Positions 63,156 through 64,000 of a stretch of DNA of 64,000 bases are shown piece after piece (the first letter of the stretch is position 1; every line of letters begins with the position of its first letter). Source of the DNA: Dipteris shenzhenensis (taxonomy: Eukaryota; Polypodiophyta; Polypodiopsida; Gleicheniales). Under the pieces are notes generated by a model. The model saw only the letters and a program-made list of their open reading frames with translations, searched no databases and was not told the origin of the DNA. The stretch lies in assembly GCA_047967505.1 (NCBI GenBank), contig CM106540.1. The stretch is one strand, 5' to 3'. A program made the position numbers and the translations under genes.

Positions 63156-64000
63156 GCAAAAAAGAGACTTATATTAAGTATTAAAGAAAACCGTTAGAGC
63201 AAGCTCCATACGGGAATACGGAATACACCATGCAATGCATGAAAAGCTCAAGAGCCAAAAAGAAAGGATTGGGGCTGATAGTGCCATCTCAATCCGGTAG
63301 CAACCTCCGAGAAAAAGGGAGAACCCCTCCAAACTCGAAGAAATACAGTCCTCCTAGAAGAGGTTGCCCGTGAAAGGCCCTGCATGCTAGCCCATATGGC
63401 TATCAAAGTGTGAACCGTGTCACTCCAAATACCCGTGAACACCTGTGATGGGTGTATCTGGGTGTCATCCAAGGCCTCTGTGCATCTGGCTCTCCAAATG
63501 TGCCAAGAGGAAATGCTAGCCAAAATCACCCAAGAGGTGTTCATTGAAACATGTGAAGCTCTGAAAGGAATATGTGGTACATCCTGAAGAGAGCAGGGCT
63601 CTATCACTTGTCGGCGGATCGAGAGTGCCCAAGAAGAAGGCTCACTCTCATAAAACACCTGGGGCGTGGTAAGGGATAACCATGCGACGGAGCCCCAAGT
63701 CATGAAGAAAGGGGAAGTATGAAAAATGCTGAGTATCCGAGCAACTCCTTTTCAAACAATTCTCGCTTGATTGCAGTCCCAAAGGCAATGTCGCACTGAC
63801 TCCTCTGCAGAATGACAACGAGGGCAAGTGGGATCAGCCCCAAATCGTGATCTCCACAGGTTCACTGCAATCCCTCCATGAATAGAAAGCAACAAAAAAA
63901 AGAGTGATCTTTCTATTTCTGAGGGATTTCTAGAGCCTCCTCCAGAAATTCCTACGCAAATCTGCGGTGATGAAGAAGCTATCCCAATGGGGGGCTCTGG
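63147..64000 (-). mobile_element. 3' end of an omega L1-type LINE, runs off the window
   Basis: In minus orientation, the poly(A) tail is GCAAAAAAAAA (plus-strand T run ending at 63155), preceded by a short 3' UTR and the C-terminal domain. The 5' side continues past 64000. Same family as the element at 20.8-24.9 kb. Confidence 0.8.
63248..63850 (-). pseudogene. omega LINE zf-RVT finger and C-terminal domain
   Basis: From 63850 on the minus strand: FGADPTCPRCHSAEESVRHC LWDCNQARIV gives C..C......S..H.LWDC, a good zf-RVT finger. One stop (V*K) is followed by a 151-codon open frame (63703-63248): MTWGSVAWLSLTTPQVFYES, WVILASISSWHIWRARCTEA (the W.IW..RC block of plant LINE tails) and FLRVWRGSPFFSEVATGLRW, shared with omega 24.7 kb. 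Non-functional alone. Confidence 0.8.

Overview
This window reads as nuclear DNA of a land plant with a large, repeat-rich genome. The evidence is Ty1/copia elements primed by initiator methionine tRNA (TGGTATCAGAGC primer sites), a Ty3/gypsy integrase remnant, a hAT transposase remnant, a Helitron-type PIF1 helicase remnant and plant L1-type LINEs, with no intact long host gene. A seed-free vascular plant (fern-like) or a gymnosperm fits best, but the sequence alone cannot settle this. Almost every coding stretch is broken by stops, frameshifts or truncation, so this is a transposon graveyard rather than a gene cluster.

Layout. 1-20 kb: AT-rich DNA with a decayed multi-exon fragment (1-1101), several local tandem repeats (3.2, 6.2, 7.0-7.9, 10.7, 15.6 and 16.7-17.4 kb), a hAT transposase remnant (8.0-9.1 kb, minus), a fold-back MITE-like element (11.7-12.1 kb) and a gypsy integrase remnant (15.0-15.4 kb). 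19.6-19.8 kb: two ultra-short LINE 3' ends in tandem. 20.8-24.9 kb: a broken L1-type LINE ('omega') with a 318-bp internal tandem duplication, followed by a rearranged second copy (24.9-26.0 kb). 26.0-27.7 kb: copia gag remnant and LTRs. 28.7-30.6 kb: omega pieces and a Helitron PIF1 fragment.

30.8-50.1 kb is the most notable part. At least eleven LINE copies lie in the same (minus) orientation, and most copies have their 5' end directly against the 3' tail of the next copy upstream. The copies (c, A, B, J, C, D, E, F, G, H, I in left-to-right order) end in a related terminal motif, a short hairpin of the type GTCTTC-N-GAAGAC followed by a TTAATA-A box. The motif is then followed not by poly(A) but by a microsatellite: (CT)n, (CTTT)n, (CTT)n or (TG)n. 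The array is interrupted by a truncated copia element with an intact-looking 733-bp LTR (38.5-40.0 kb), a coiled-coil ORF (40.0-40.7 kb), a solo LTR (43.4-43.9 kb) and a plus-strand L1 inserted in one of the microsatellite tails (45.4-47.0 kb).

50.1-52.9 kb holds a second L1-type LINE (minus). 56.9-62.6 kb holds an almost complete but disabled copia element (minus) with 207-bp LTRs that differ at 6 sites. Its leader carries a dense cluster of CCGTACA words, the type of site bound by plant SBP-box factors. The same word recurs in the leader of the ORF1-only LINE c. 63.1-64 kb is an omega 3' end that runs off the window.
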